A DNA stretch of 64,000 nucleotides from Isochrysis galbana (Eukaryota > Haptophyta > Isochrysidales > Isochrysidaceae), in contig CM030931.1 in the NCBI GenBank assembly GCA_018136815.1, positions 9,669,829-9,733,828 of the forward strand. The letters are read 5' to 3'. The notes under the pieces were generated by a model that saw nothing but the letters and a program-made list of their open reading frames with translations, had not been told where the DNA came from and did no database searches. The number at the start of each line of letters is the position of its first letter. The first letter of the stretch is position 1. Positions 19,965 through 30,369 of this stretch are shown in pieces. A program made the translations under genes and the position numbers.

Positions 19965-20440
19965 ACTAAATTTATACTTGGTTCACCCATGGCGGGGCAC
20001 GAGCCCCCCCCTCTCTCCACTCCTCCCCCGCCATGGGGGAGGAACCACCCACTCTCCTGGCATGCCTGATGGCTTGCCAGGAGAACACTGCCATGCTGAC
20101 CCATCCCTCTCCCCACAGGCACGCCTGATTCGCCCGCCCTGGCCTGTCGTGGCCAGCCCATCCCTCTGACCAGCCCCTCCTCCCCCTGGGCCCCCCTGAT
20201 CAGGACCCCCCAGCCAGCTCCAGTCGACTGGCAGGGGCTCGAGAGCCAGCGATGGAGAGGCAGGAGGGGCCAGGGCCATGCCCCAGCCTCACCTGCCCCC
20301 TGAGCTGCGCTCCCAGGCCCCTGCTGGCCTCCTGGGGACCTGAAGAGGGGCCGCAAGCGCGCGCCATGGGCCCCCGCCGCAGGGAAGAGAGGAGGAAAAG
20401 GGAAGAGGGAGGGGAGGGGGGAGTGGCAGCTCTCCCCTCC
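19965..20440 (-). repeat. Dispersed repeat, copy with 450-bp body (type E)
   Basis: The terminus GAACTAAATTTATACTTGGTTC is followed by a GC stem (GGCGGGGCACGAGCCCCCCC), then a body rich in CCTGGC and CCAGGAG words. The body is closely similar to 59480-59900 (for example GATGGCTTGCCAGGAG and CGTGGCCAGCCCAT). No ORF is conserved between the copies, so it is non-coding repeat DNA. It belongs to the family with termini at 43370, 57640, 59480 and 60700. Confidence 0.7.
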
Positions 20441-20729
20441 GGCGTTTACGTGTCTTCTCGCCCCGTTTGGGTAAGAGAAGACGGGGGCGCCAGAACCAGG
20501 AGGGAAGGGCCGCGGCTCGCCGCGGCCACTCGCTCTTGCGAGGAGAGATTAGCGTTTCTGGGCTCCTATTCATGAGTGCCCCCCCCCCCTGCGTTGTTTT
20601 TACCCGAGAGGGGTTTTCCCCCAGCGTGGACTCGAGGAGAGGACGTGCTGGGGTGCGCGGGGTCGGTGCGTGCACTGGGGGGAGGACGAATATCGGGGGG
20701 AGGGGGCGGTGCCCCCTCCCCCCGGTAGC

Positions 20730-20850
20730 TAGGGGTAGGCCAAAATATCCGGATATATCTCCTGGATATTTGGGCAGATTTTTTGGAATTAGATAGCTGT
20801 GGATATTTCAAGGATATTTGGGTGCGTCTGGGCCCCTCAACGCAAAAAGA
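20730..20850. mobile_element. hAT-like MITE end, diverged
   Basis: Begins TAGGGGTAGG like the MITE at 3916 and carries repeated GGATATTT/AAATATCC words near the end, as that one does. The other side (GGGCCCCTCA near 20840) pairs only weakly, and no 8-bp duplication was found, so the copy is old or broken. Confidence 0.4.
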
Positions 20851-20859
20851 AAACTTGCT

Positions 20860-21450
20860 GGCGCGTGTGCGCGGGGTGAGAGGGCGACGTGAGGCTGGCG
20901 CTACCATGAGTACGAGGTGAGACTAGTAGATACGTAATAAAATGATTCGTTGCCGTAAGAAAAACTTCTATGACATCACGTAGCCACTGTCCATCATGGG
21001 AGGTGTGGCGCGGTGCGGCGGTGTGGCGGTGTGGCTGCATTCCCTTGCCTCCGGCCTCTGCCCGGTCGCGAATGCGCGGCTTACCGCATTCGCACCGCCG
21101 TCACTCAGGTCCACCCGCGCCCTTTGACTTTACTCGTTAGTCGTTCTACGCGCCACCCGTTACTAGTAACTCGCTACTCGATCCTTGCCCGGTTGCGCCT
21201 CCTTGTAGCCTGTGCATCCTGATTCCCCAATCCCCAAGCCTGGTCCTTGTGCTTCGTGATCGCCTGGGCCCCTCCTTACCCTCGTTCTCCCCCCGCACTC
21301 GTCCTCGTTTTCGTCGCAGGTGTTCGCCGTCGTGGGTTTTTCCCCAGCGGTTAGCCTACTTTCTCGCCCTGTTTTCATCAGTGCATGGGTAGTGTTATAG
21401 ATTCCCTCCGTACTTCTACTAACCCCCCCCCCCCCCGATGTTGCGTAAGT
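20860..21450. other. No gene seen
   Basis: Mixed-composition sequence with small GC-rich repeats (GTGGCGGTGTGGCTG) and a poly-C run at 21422-21437. I see nothing that can be supported as a gene. Confidence 0.35.
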
Positions 21451-21454
21451 TTTC

Positions 21455-21824
21455 AGAGGGTGCAACCTCAGGTTTGGTTGTATTTTCGGCAAGTGCTCCC
21501 CATGTGGACGGTATAAGTTCTACTTGAAGGACCCCCTTATTAAGGTACAAACTTGCAGGTTTCACATGGTAATATCGCAGCCCCGTGGTGAAGTCAGTTT
21601 CTTTTTTGTACCAGTATGTAGTAAGTATCCATATGTTTCAGGTAACATATCAGAGAGAGATGCCCAAAGACTTCTTGTTTGAACTTTATGAAAAATGCGA
21701 TGATGCCCTTAAAGCCAAACAGTGGACACTGGCAATTAGAATTGCCAGTAATTTAAGCTCATTGTCGGCTGATATGTACACAATTGCGAACACACCAGCA
21801 CACCAGCCGATAAAGTCCACGTAG
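21455..21824 (+). CDS. Possible exons of an unidentified gene or element
   Basis: This A/T-richer island has two overlapping protein-like frames. One (about 21460-21650) includes a Cys cluster (FGCIFGKCSPCGRYKFYLKD) and continues for about 55 codons. The other starts after a possible acceptor TATGTTTCAG near 21642 and reads TYQREMPKDFLFELYEKCDD with a helical continuation to a stop at 21824. The amino-acid make-up is unlike that of random GC-rich ORFs here. I do not recognise a family. It could be a host gene fragment or part of a DNA transposon; the word GGTGCAACCTCAGGTTTGG at its left edge resembles repeat family F. Confidence 0.3.
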
Positions 21825-22229
21825 TTATGCAACTGAATTCGGCGAAACAAATGCTAGAATTTGCGACTGAACGTGTGGCTGGCGGAGTGGAGTGGCTGTG
21901 GCTGTGGCTGTGGACTGGTGCTCTAATGATTGTTGAGACATGCCCCGTGTTTGTATTTGTTTGCGCGCGGTCAACCCCCGAGCCCCGAGTTAGGGGCGAA
22001 GTTAGGGGTCAGCAGAAATTATATACCTAAAAAGCCGGGAGGGGCGTGACAAAAAAAGGGAACCTCGAGTTGCACCTTCTTCGGAGTGTTCTTGTTGGTG
22101 AGTGAGTGATGTGGGGTGGTGTCTCGTGGGCCGTCGTCGCGATGTAGCGCGCCCTTTCCCCCCTCTCTCAAGACTTCTCTTCACTCCATGCCCTAGCCCC
22201 GCTGAGACTTGCCCCACGATCAAGCTTCG

Positions 22230-22430
22230 GCTAGATCTCACACGCCGCTGCTTGGCGTCGAGCACGTCCCAGTTCTTGAGAAGGTGGACGATCTTAGATC
22301 TCAGCACGTTTTGCGGCATCCATGGCGCGGCTCTTGAAAGCAGCCACCAGCTGATAAAAGAGTCTCTTTGCCTCCTCCCACTGCTGCGGTGTCACACCTG
22401 CAGCAGAAGGGGCATTGAGAAGGGGTGAGG
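22230..22430 (-). CDS. Possible exon fragment of unknown gene
   Basis: After a candidate acceptor (CCCCTTCTGCTGCAG) the minus strand reads VTPQQWEEAKRLFYQLVAAF, then KSRAMDAAKRAEI and a stop. In the next frame the sequence goes on as KIVHLLKNWDVLDAKQRR. The two segments look like one helical domain separated by a one-base shift, or like two exons. No start, no full gene and no family can be named. The fragment lies inside repeat pair F, so it may be a captured or decayed gene piece. Confidence 0.3.
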
Positions 22431-22744
22431 GCGTCATCTGTGACATGCGGTGTGGGAGCGAGAGAGCGTGCGATATGATGAAGAAGAAAGGATTTCTTGG
22501 GTGAGTTGCCGCAAGCGTTTTCTTCCATAAACACCTTTATCTCCATACTCTCACGGACGAGAATTTCGTTGTAGTGTCGAAAAGTCGCAAGGCACCGCCG
22601 TAAGAACGACCATAAGATTCATCGTAACAGCACCGTGCAAGATTAAGGTATGAATAGAGACAGAGTGCACGAGGTGACTGCCAGCGAAATGGGACAGGCA
22701 CCCTGACAGCTTACGGGGGGGAATAGCGCCTGCTGGGGGCCCGA

Positions 22745-23027
22745 GGACAGCCCCTCGATAGCTATCGGCGCCCGTCGTTTTCCCCCAATAGCTTTTGGCG
22801 CCCATCGTTTCCCCCCCAATAGCTATCGGGGGCCGCCTTCGCCCACGATAGCTATTGGGGGCCGACCTTAAAACGCGATAGCTCCCCGGGGGACATAAAA
22901 TCTCCCAACAGCTCTCGGGGGATTTTCTCGGTCCCCCGATAGCTCTCGGTGGGGCTGTTGGCGATCGGGAGAAAATTCCCCCCCGATAGCTCCTAGGGGC
23001 CCCCGAGAGCTCCTGGGGGGCGTTGGC
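22745..23027. repeat. Array of degenerate palindromes, 30-bp period
   Basis: Nine units share the core pattern C-G/A-ATAGCT-nnnn-GGGG. The AGCT centres lie at about 22760, 22790, 22821, 22850, 22880, 22910, 22941, 22987 and 23008, so the first seven are 29-31 bp apart. The best unit is a near-perfect palindrome (CCCCGATAGCTATCGG type). There are no spacers of unique sequence and no associated cas genes, so this is not a CRISPR array. Confidence 0.75.
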
Positions 23028-23257
23028 TCATGGGGGGTAACATGCTACCTAAATAGACGGGAGGGGTGTGACAAAAAAAGTGAACCTCGAGTTGCACCTT
23101 CTCAGCCCCCCCCCATATGTTAGTAGTTATAAATCACTGTTTAACCGCCCTACTAGCAAAACCACCTACGGCTCTTCCGTTATACTGGCCTTTGTTCTCA
23201 AGCGCCACTATCATATACCCTTCAGCCTCGCCCGGGCCATCTACAAGTCGCGCCAAA

Positions 23258-24651
23258 TCACGTGCCTGTCTCAACATCGCAGGATGGTTCAATTGTAAAA
23301 CGTGTCGTCGCAGCATGAGGCGCTATTTTCAAGGCCGAAATCGTTCTCGGATTCCACAAGAGCTGATCTTGTCTATTCTTGATGCCCGCCGATGTGCATC
23401 CCATTGGGGTTGGGGTGCAGCCATCGAGGATGGGTACATTGTTCAGATTCAGCTGCGTCCCAACTGGAATAGATCGATCTTCACCTGCCGGCTCAGCATT
23501 GGGATTCGGTGCGTCATGCTTGAGTGACGAGCCTGCTCTACTCAGTGAATGCGATTTTGCAGCATCGACGATGGTACCCTTCACACGAAGAGCGAGGTTT
23601 GATATACGCCCGGTCAATGCGACGGTCATGATGGCGAAGCTGACGGCGGTCACATGCACCATGGAAATGACAACTTTCTCTACTCCTATGAGCATGTGAG
23701 TCCAAGCATGAGAGCAGAGCAGTCGTGAGGCCTTTGTTGATAGGAATGGATCCCCTTGTGGCCACCGCTTCATATGTCGCCCATAAGCATGAGTCACAAC
23801 GCAAGGAAGGTCCTTGAGTCACAAGGTAATTGAGGTCTAGGTCTGTCTATGAGCAGGTGGATGCTCACCAAAAATGTTGATATACACGGAGGCTATGATG
23901 CCAAATCTGCTGCATACTGCCGCAGCGTAATAGATGCGAGCTTTGAGATGGGGCGGTCCGAGCGAAAAACCAAGTCTGCGCACCAATGTCCTGTGAGGCA
24001 CAGGAAGACCTACATGTTAGCTTGACGAGGATCAAGCAAAGCCACATCCAATCAGGCGGTAAATGGAGCGACCCCAAGATTGTATGATTTGCTGTACGGC
24101 GATGGTGATGGGCGGTTGGCACACAGCCCACGCATGTGATCTGAATGTTTGCAACGCTTGTACGCGGCGGCGACTCACCAAAGATATGCAATTGTCTCAG
24201 CCATGATGAAGGTGAGTGTGATGCAACGATATGTCAGCAAAACGCCACCTTTGACTGCATGCACAGCCATCGCAGCGAGAAAGCCCAAAAGAACGAGTGC
24301 GTACCCGAAGAGACATCGAACGAGAAACATGCGATTTGTGTCTTTTAGGGTTAGCAACCTTGGAGAGCAATACTCGAGTTGCAAGACGTCAAAGATACCA
24401 GTGACTGAGATCAGCTGACCGGCCACGTTGTAGACAACTTTTACGTACAATGTTGTAACAGGAAATGCAACGGTGATAAAAACGCTGACGATCCCGAGCA
24501 CACATGCTCCCACATACCACATCTGCATCACGGTCTTCAGCCATGCATGCTCATTGGCGAGCCAGAACTGCACAAGGGCAGTGAAAGCAATGACAAGGCC
24601 CAGCGTGAGGCACGCCAGCATCACAACATCGTCGGATGTAAAGAAGAGCAT
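23258..24651 (-). CDS. Seven-helix membrane protein of unknown family, three exons
   Basis: Exons are 24651-24179, 23990-23869 and 23754-23258, with introns of 188 bp (GTGAGT donor) and 114 bp (GTGAGC donor). Phases 2 and 1 fit across both junctions, giving 363 residues from the ATG at 24651. The frame is open further upstream to 24870 without another ATG. Membrane segments are near residues 9-31, 44-68, 75-95, 115-138, 142-160, 172-192 and 215-240. Helix 1 contains VVMLACLTLGLVIAFTALVQ, helix 6 (exon 2) RIYYAAAVCSRFGIIASVYI, and helix 7 (exon 3) VVISMVHVTAVSFAIMTVAL. A hydrophilic C-terminal tail of about 115 residues follows. Seven helices with a cytosolic-type tail suggest a receptor or channel-like protein, but no GPCR hallmark (DRY, NPxxY) or rhodopsin lysine motif is evident. 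Function unknown. Confidence 0.65.
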
Positions 24652-24879
24652 TGGGAAAAAGCCCTGACGGCCCACCCGACGCCCCAGCTTTCTGGAGCGG
24701 CCTGATTCTGGAGAGCTGCCCGATGCCTCCGCGCGTCTCAGCTGTGCCTCGTGAACACGAGAAGAGGGGGCTTCAGCGAGAAAAAGTGTCCGGGGAGACG
24801 AGGCCGAGGAAGTCGGCCCCTCTTGTTGCTTGTTGGAAAACGGGTCGGGATTGGTTCGCTGGCTCAGCAACCCACTTGA

Positions 24880-25667
24880 AGAAGTGCCGCGAGCCCCTCG
24901 CTGCGTGTCCCCCCCCTAGTCGCGCCTCCTCCGAGCTCCCCTCCCCCCGCCGCCCCCCCCCCCCCGCGGCAGGCGACCCCCAGTCCACCGAGGAAATCAC
25001 GAAATCACAAGAATCAAGAATCCACGTTCACATTCTCAGCTCCCCCCACCTGCCTGAGGGTTTCGTTTCATAGGTGCTGAGCCACTCTCCCGCGGGAGGG
25101 GGGGGGGGGGGGGGCGTCCCCCTCGGTTGCCCTCGGCCCGGCGCAGGCTGGGGGCTGTGGGGCTGTGGGGGCTGTGGGGGGGTGGGGGGGTGGGGGAGGG
25201 GTAGGCGGTGGTGGCAAGCCGGGTCTCGAGAGAGAGTACAGTACTCGTCCGTTTGGACGGTCCCGTCCCCTCCGTCCCCCTCCCTGACATTCGTGCCGAT
25301 TGTCGTTCATCCACAATGAACGGCTCCGCGTCTGCTGCTCGCCGCCCTTGCTTCACGTTGGACATGAGTGCCGGGCTCTCGGGGTATCTAGAGCCTGAGC
25401 GCATCTTAGACTAACTTCTAGGGTGCTTGGGGGGGAAGTTGTGCTAATATAGTACGCTGTACGCTGCTCCACACCGAGATAGCAAGGGGAGGCGAAAGGG
25501 GATGGTGGTGGGTCAGCTTTAGCGTGAGAGAGAGAGCCTGGGCGGCTTGGGGCGTTGGGGCGCGTGCGCGGCTGATGAGGGAAAAGAGGGAAAGCATGTC
25601 CCTCGTCTCTTAGCTCTTAGTAGGACTCTTAGCGGGTTGCCGGCTTGGCTGTAACCAAGTATTCCAC
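24880..25667. other. Low-complexity GC-rich stretch
   Basis: Poly-C and poly-G runs (24949-24965, 25099-25114) and GGGGCTGTGG repeats make up much of this stretch. The short ORFs are compositional. No gene is supported. Confidence 0.4.
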
Positions 25668-25672
25668 CCCTA

Positions 25673-27016
25673 TGTCGAGTCGAGCGCTACCGGAGGGCTC
25701 TGAGCCACTCCGTCGCGAGCGGCACCGGCGGCTGGCGCGGCCTTTGGCCCTCCTCCCCGCCGGGAGTCGGGTGAATGAAATTCTGGATGGGGTCGGGCAT
25801 CCCCATTTGGGTGTCTGGCGACTGGGAACGAACGGCGAACGAAGGGCTGTGGGGCGGTGAGGCGCTCCTAGCGGCCCTAGAGTGTTGGATTGTAAGAGAT
25901 TGTTAGACCTACAAAGAACTCTTCCCTCTGGGAGAGAGCCTAGACTGCTTGAGTGCAGCGACGCAGCGAACAACGACGGACAACGAACCTGAGACGAACA
26001 ACAGGATACACCGACTCACGAACACACCAGAATCATTCACCCAAACCAAGCAAATTATCAAGCAACCGAGACCCCAAATCACCGATAACCAAAACACGTC
26101 GCGAGAGACGGAGAGAGAGAGAGTGTGAGAGAGAGAGACTCCGCAGCGATGGCCGGAGCGTGTCTCCCTTGTAACTTCCCACAAAGCGGAGAGTCCGAAG
26201 GGGAGCGTCATGTCGCGCGACCGCGGCGATCACTTCGGATACAGATCGCAACGAGATGCTATCTTCGCGACGGAAGAAATCTCGCCGTTGAGCGTGGACC
26301 TTCTAGACGCTTCTAACGAACAACCCTGCGCAGCAACCAAGGGGAAGAAACAGCAAATAAGGGGCCAAGGCTTGCATGTAACTTGCATCAAGGGGAAAGA
26401 TTCCCTTACCTAGGAAGCGAACCTACACCGATCTCCAAGCAAGGGGAGATGGCAAATTAAACCTCAAATCTCGAGCGGATAGAGCAACCGACTCGCTCGC
26501 CAAAACCTTGACCGAGAAGAAAGAAGCAAGGACCTACAAGCCAAGGGTAGCAGACCTAGGGAATGTGAGAGGAAATTTCCGAACGCCAACGCGAACGCCA
26601 AACGCGGGGATTCAACGAAACCCTAACTAGGCTAAGCAGAACCTACGAAGAACAGGCCTGGACGACAACGAAAGTTAGCAAGTCCCAAGAAAGAACCGGA
26701 ACTCAACAAGAAACGACAAGCCTTGCAAGAAGCTAAAAAAGCATCCTGAAGGCACCCTGAGAGCCTGATGCAAGCGCGCAGCGAGCGACAGGCGACCTGG
26801 CTCCTTTGGGTCAAGATTGCCCGAAAGGAGGAAACCTGAAACCTGGAATCTAGACCTAACAAACAGGCTAGACGGAACGAAACGAGAACTCGAATTCTAG
26901 GTCGCTAGGGACGAACCCTGCCAACCTAGATGTACCTGAGCTTCACAGTGTGGCCGCACGGCGAAGGACCTGGAAATAAGAGCCTGGAAATCGCATCATC
27001 TAGGATGAATGCGACA
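25673..27016 (-). mobile_element. Solo LTR of the Ty3 family, 1344 bp, TSD CCCTA
   Basis: The sequence starts TGTCGAGTCGAG and ends GATGAATGCGACA. It is flanked on both sides by CCCTA (25668-25672 and 27017-27021). It matches the LTR at 45390-46713 along its whole length, including (GA)n and the conserved TAGACGCTTCTAACGAACAA block. A single LTR with an intact 5-bp duplication is the usual product of recombination between the two LTRs of a full element. The family's sense strand is the minus strand here. Confidence 0.92.
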
Positions 27017-27070
27017 CCCTAGCCTTGCGGCTTGCGGCGCCAGGGTCTTTAGTTCCTCGCTAAGGATCAA

Positions 27071-27403
27071 TCAGGTCGCCCTTGCTGCCTTGCTGCCCTC
27101 TTCGTATATTGGGCGAAGGTCGCCCGTGTCGATCCCTTTTTTTGGTTGGCGTCCCATACCCGCTTGGCATGCGAGGGCTTTTGCAGGAGCAGCCAGGACC
27201 GAGACTGAGATGTGTGATATGTGAGATTGTTCAATGTCCCTTTGGATAGGGCCTGCGCAGCAAAGTCTTTCAAAGTCTTTCATCCCCTCGGAGCCAATCG
27301 TGTTGCCATCGATATTGAGATGTGTGAGATGGTTCAATGCCCCTTTGGATAGGGCCTCTGCAAAGTCTTTCATCGCCTCCGAGCCCCCGACACGGCGCTG
27401 CAT
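27071..27403 (-). pseudogene. Leucine-rich-repeat fragment (RNH1/NLRC type)
   Basis: Reads MKDFAEALSKGALNHLTHLN followed by IDGNTIGSEGMKDF, the 28-residue ribonuclease-inhibitor-like repeat (L-x-x-L-x-L-x-x-N-x-I-G-x-x-G-x-x-x-x-A-x-A-L). A second, diverged unit appears in another frame at 27205-27273 (MKDFAAQALSKGTLNNLTYH). Only about one and a half repeats remain, the frames disagree and no start or flanking exon is seen, so it is a decayed gene piece beside the solo LTR. Such repeats form large families in haptophytes and some other algae. Confidence 0.55.
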
Positions 27404-27419
27404 CGGGCGGGAATCAAAT

Positions 27420-28330
27420 GCCGAATGTAGCTAAGATATAAAGGAATCGATCCCCCCGCGGGCGCGACCGCCAATTCTTTACGGGTAGAGCGTGAGCGCG
27501 CGTGACGGAGGCGGGGAGAGGGGGGGAGAATCGCACCATTTCCTGGCGACGATTTTCGTGGCGGCAGGTGGCCCCCCCTGAAGGTTTTTATTGGGCCTCG
27601 CGCCACGGTCAAAAAATGCAGCCCAACCCTTACTAATGGTTTAAAAGCCGCCCCTGTTTGACCGCCCTAGAAGACAAAAAAAGGTAAGAGACGCGCGCGT
27701 TTACGTATGTCCGCAGAGATAGAGATGACTGGCCTGCCCCAGCCCGCCCGCCCGCCCCCTCCCGCCTGGCCCGTCGTAGTGCACGCAGGCCCACCCCCCA
27801 CAGGGGGAGGGGGTGTAGCGGGAGCGGGGGTGAGAGTGTGGGGTTTAGGCGATGGCGCGTGCGATACCGGAGGGGTGTGAGATAGTAGCAGCATAGCGGG
27901 CACCTTCAAGAATTTTTTTTCATCAAAGAGGCCTGGAGTTGATCGTTGATCCGAGATCCGAGAGCGCGAGGACGAGGACGAGGACGCGAGGACCTGAGAC
28001 CTGATTGTTAGAATTCATCACTCGCAACCGTGCAAAGACACGCTCGTTAATCCCGCTCGCCGTTCGCCCGCCCAAATTACGGCCCTAAGATTCGCTTTCT
28101 TCGATCGACCTAGAATTTCTTTAAAAATCGCGAAAGTCTTGGAAATGCCAAGCGACGTGAGGCACAACGCGGATTTACTTTTAAACATCTTCCCACAAAT
28201 ACAGCCGCGGAACGGAGGTAGTAGTACGTACGAGGCGCGAAGGCTCCCTACCGGCCCCGACTGAACCCTCTAGAAGTGCGCTGCGGAGCCCAGCCCCATT
28301 GATAAGACGTCATCACTGCCTGCGCTGTAG
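27420..28330. other. Intergenic stretch with dispersed words
   Basis: CCCTGTTTGACCGCCCTAGA at 27652-27671 is one of four copies of a short dispersed motif (others near 23139, 39276 and 60220). 27960-27990 repeats GAGGAC. No gene is seen up to the coiled-coil gene. Confidence 0.4.
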
Positions 28331-28335
28331 TCCCC

Positions 28336-29310
28336 ATGAACCACGCGGCGATCATCACTCTCGAACATGGGCTGCTCGATCTTGAGTCGCGAAGCAAGCT
28401 TCAGCGTCCATGTCACAGGCTAAATAAACTGCTTTCGAACAGGACCGAAGATCTGGAAGCAAAGCTCGCAGCCCACATGGATCTAGTTGCACGGGCAGAC
28501 GAGGCTCTGGCGTCTCGTGCCGTAGCCGAATTGCGGCGAGATGCAGATGGACTTGGTGCAGCACTTCGGCAACTCGAGCGACGCGACCCATCTGGTGTTG
28601 CTCGGCTTCTGGGCATCCAGCACACCATTGCCCTGGAGGCTGAAGTGCTAGCAGCACAAAAGCCGCCCTCTCTCGTGCAGGCAGTCGACAGCGTTATTGC
28701 CGCGAGGTCGTCGCTCGATGAGCTGCGAAAGACCCAACTGTCAGAGTTCAATGTGAAATTGGACTGCATGTTGGTGGAAGCCAAGCAAGCACTAAATGAT
28801 GCTCTTGCCAAAGCGAGTTTGTTCGCTAGCATGCGCGTGGATGCACTTGCAGATGTCGAGGAGTCGCGCGCCAAGAAAATGGCCAAAATGCGCGAGCTTA
28901 CCAAGCATATCGACGCCCTCACCGAGAAATTGACATGTGATCTTGCCAATGGTCGAGCAAAGTGTCGTGTGCGTGAAGAGGTGCATGCCGCGTTGCTGGC
29001 TGCAGGTAGCAGAAAAATGGGAGAAGCGCACAAGGCCTTAAAGCAAGTCGCTGAAGGTATCGATGAGCTTGAAATTGCCCGAGGTTCCTTCGTTCATGCT
29101 CGACAAGTCTTTCAGCGTGTGCTCATGGAGTATCTGATTGCTTGTAACGCGCACGCCGCGCAAGTAACGGCAGCAGGGGACAAACGCGTAGGGGATGTGG
29201 CGCATGCGGCGGAAGAGGTGAAGCAAAATCAGCGTCGACAGATGGAGCGCACGCTTGCGCTAGCAAGCGCTGTAGAGGAGCTAAGGGACTGCCTTCCGTG
29301 CATCAGCTAG
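28336..29310 (+). CDS. Coiled-coil protein, function unknown
   Basis: Uninterrupted ORF of 324 residues from an ATG. Nearly all of it is predicted helix with heptad-like spacing, rich in Ala, Leu, Glu, Lys and Arg (for example HMDLVARADEALASRAVAEL and MAKMRELTKHIDALTEKL). There is no membrane segment, signal peptide or recognisable domain. Codon use looks like that of the other host genes, with none of the repeated words of the flanking repeats, so it is likely a real single-exon gene. It could be a cytoskeletal or centrosome/flagellum-associated protein; this is only a guess from the helix content. Confidence 0.65.
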   Translation: MNHAAIITLEHGLLDLESRSKLQRPCHRLNKLLSNRTEDLEAKLAAHMDLVARADEALASRAVAELRRDADGLGAALRQLERRDPSGVARLLGIQHTIALEAEVLAAQKPPSLVQAVDSVIAARSSLDELRKTQLSEFNVKLDCMLVEAKQALNDALAKASLFASMRVDALADVEESRAKKMAKMRELTKHIDALTEKLTCDLANGRAKCRVREEVHAALLAAGSRKMGEAHKALKQVAEGIDELEIARGSFVHARQVFQRVLMEYLIACNAHAAQVTAAGDKRVGDVAHAAEEVKQNQRRQMERTLALASAVEELRDCLPCIS

Positions 29311-29339
29311 CCTCTCTCCACGTATCTTTCCATCTTCTT

Positions 29340-29340
<1 letters not shown>

Positions 29341-29428
<88 letters not shown>

Positions 29429-29560
29429 CTCGCTCTCGCTCTCGCTCCCTCCCTCCCTCCCTCCCTCCCTCCCTCCCTCCCTCCCTCCCTCCCTCCCTCT
29501 CTCATACACACGCACGCGCACCCACACACGCGCACGCACGCACGCACACGCACACTTTCT
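29341..29560. repeat. Compound microsatellite (CT)n-(CTCTCG)n-(CCCT)n-(CA)-rich
   Basis: About 42 CT units are followed by CTCTCG/CTCGCT units, a (CCCT)n run at 29444-29498 and a CA/CG-rich tail. It sits about 30 bases after the stop of the coiled-coil gene and may be transcribed in its 3' UTR. Confidence 0.95.
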
Positions 29561-29658
29561 CATGCTCGCGCGCAAGTGGCCTCCCTCCCTACATGCCTGC
29601 GCACATGTGCAACACCTATTGCAACCACAACAGGTAATAATTATCTGATTATCACTAT

Positions 29659-29725
29659 CAACCTACTTTTATAAGTGGGGGTCAATGGGGGCCTACGCGC
29701 CCCCCCTCTCTCCATCACGGACACC
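29659..29725 (-). repeat. Dispersed repeat terminus, copy 3 (type D)
   Basis: CCTACTTTTATAAGTGGGGG, then TCAATGGGGGCC and CTCTCTCCATCACGGACACC. It is the same block as 4504-4560 and the reverse of 17530-17584, including the CGGACACC word shared with the latter. Confidence 0.65.
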
Positions 29726-29729
29726 CTCG

Positions 29730-30360
29730 GGAAAACAAAGGTAGCCAACTTCCTCATATACTCGATACCCCGATACTAAATCCAAACCCTAGACCCGCCC
29801 CAATGGTTCCACCGCCACCTAAAAGAGCGGACTGACTTAATCTTGTGGACGAACCATAGGACCGGACGCAAGCTTCAGTGGATCAAACACTCGGGAGCCC
29901 CGTGTTACGGATGCCCTTCCGTCCTCTCCTGTATTTACTTTCTAAGTCCTGTGAGATCTCCTCTCTTCTTTCCTCTCTCCCCCCTGTTTCCCCTTCTCAC
30001 GCGCTCACCCTGTTTACGTTAGTGTTCTACGTGTTACTGTGAGTGTGCGTGAGATAGTGGTGTTTGGGGTTTCTAAAGAGAATTTTATCCGGTTCTGTTC
30101 TGGAGAGAGCGCGAGCGATGGCGTCGCTCTCTCTCCTCTCCGCCGCCCTAGTCACCGCGATGGTGCCAGGCCGACATGAAGGTGCGGGCCATCAAAAGTC
30201 CCAGGTGCACCACCCGAACACCGCTGCGGCTGGAACCCCTCCCCTCCTCACCAGATCGTAGCTATCTTGTCCGATGGAGTGGGGTGTGGGGTGTGGGGGG
30301 GCCATGTGAGGCCACCCATGGTTGGTGACTCACATGTCACATGTCACATGACTCCATTGG
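29730..30360. other. No supported gene
   Basis: Probably the body of the repeat whose terminus lies at 29659. Short ORFs only. Nothing further can be supported before the MITE at 30370. Confidence 0.35.
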
Positions 30361-30369
30361 GACGCAGGG

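Larger units (their letters stand above)
22026..23107. repeat. Region bounded by two copies of a 55-bp repeat (family F)
   Basis: GGGAGGGGCGTGACAAAAAA with the following AACCTCGAGTTGCACCTTCT occurs at about 22034-22081 and again, slightly changed, at about 23056-23102, in the same orientation. Reverse copies of the CGAA-CTCAAGTTGCACC part lie at 34880-34913 and 42205-42240. The interval between holds a short protein-like exon and the palindromic array, so the pair may delimit a composite repeat about 1.07 kb long. Confidence 0.55.

Noticed and set aside
22745-23027. CRISPR-like array
   Set aside because: Units are contiguous degenerate palindromes with no unique spacers, and the window is eukaryotic nuclear DNA with no cas genes.
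29303-29648. ORFs of Glu-Arg, Leu-Ser or Pro-Ser runs
   Set aside because: They are translations of the (CT)n/(CCCT)n microsatellite. The same applies to 10490-10891 and 41477-42014.
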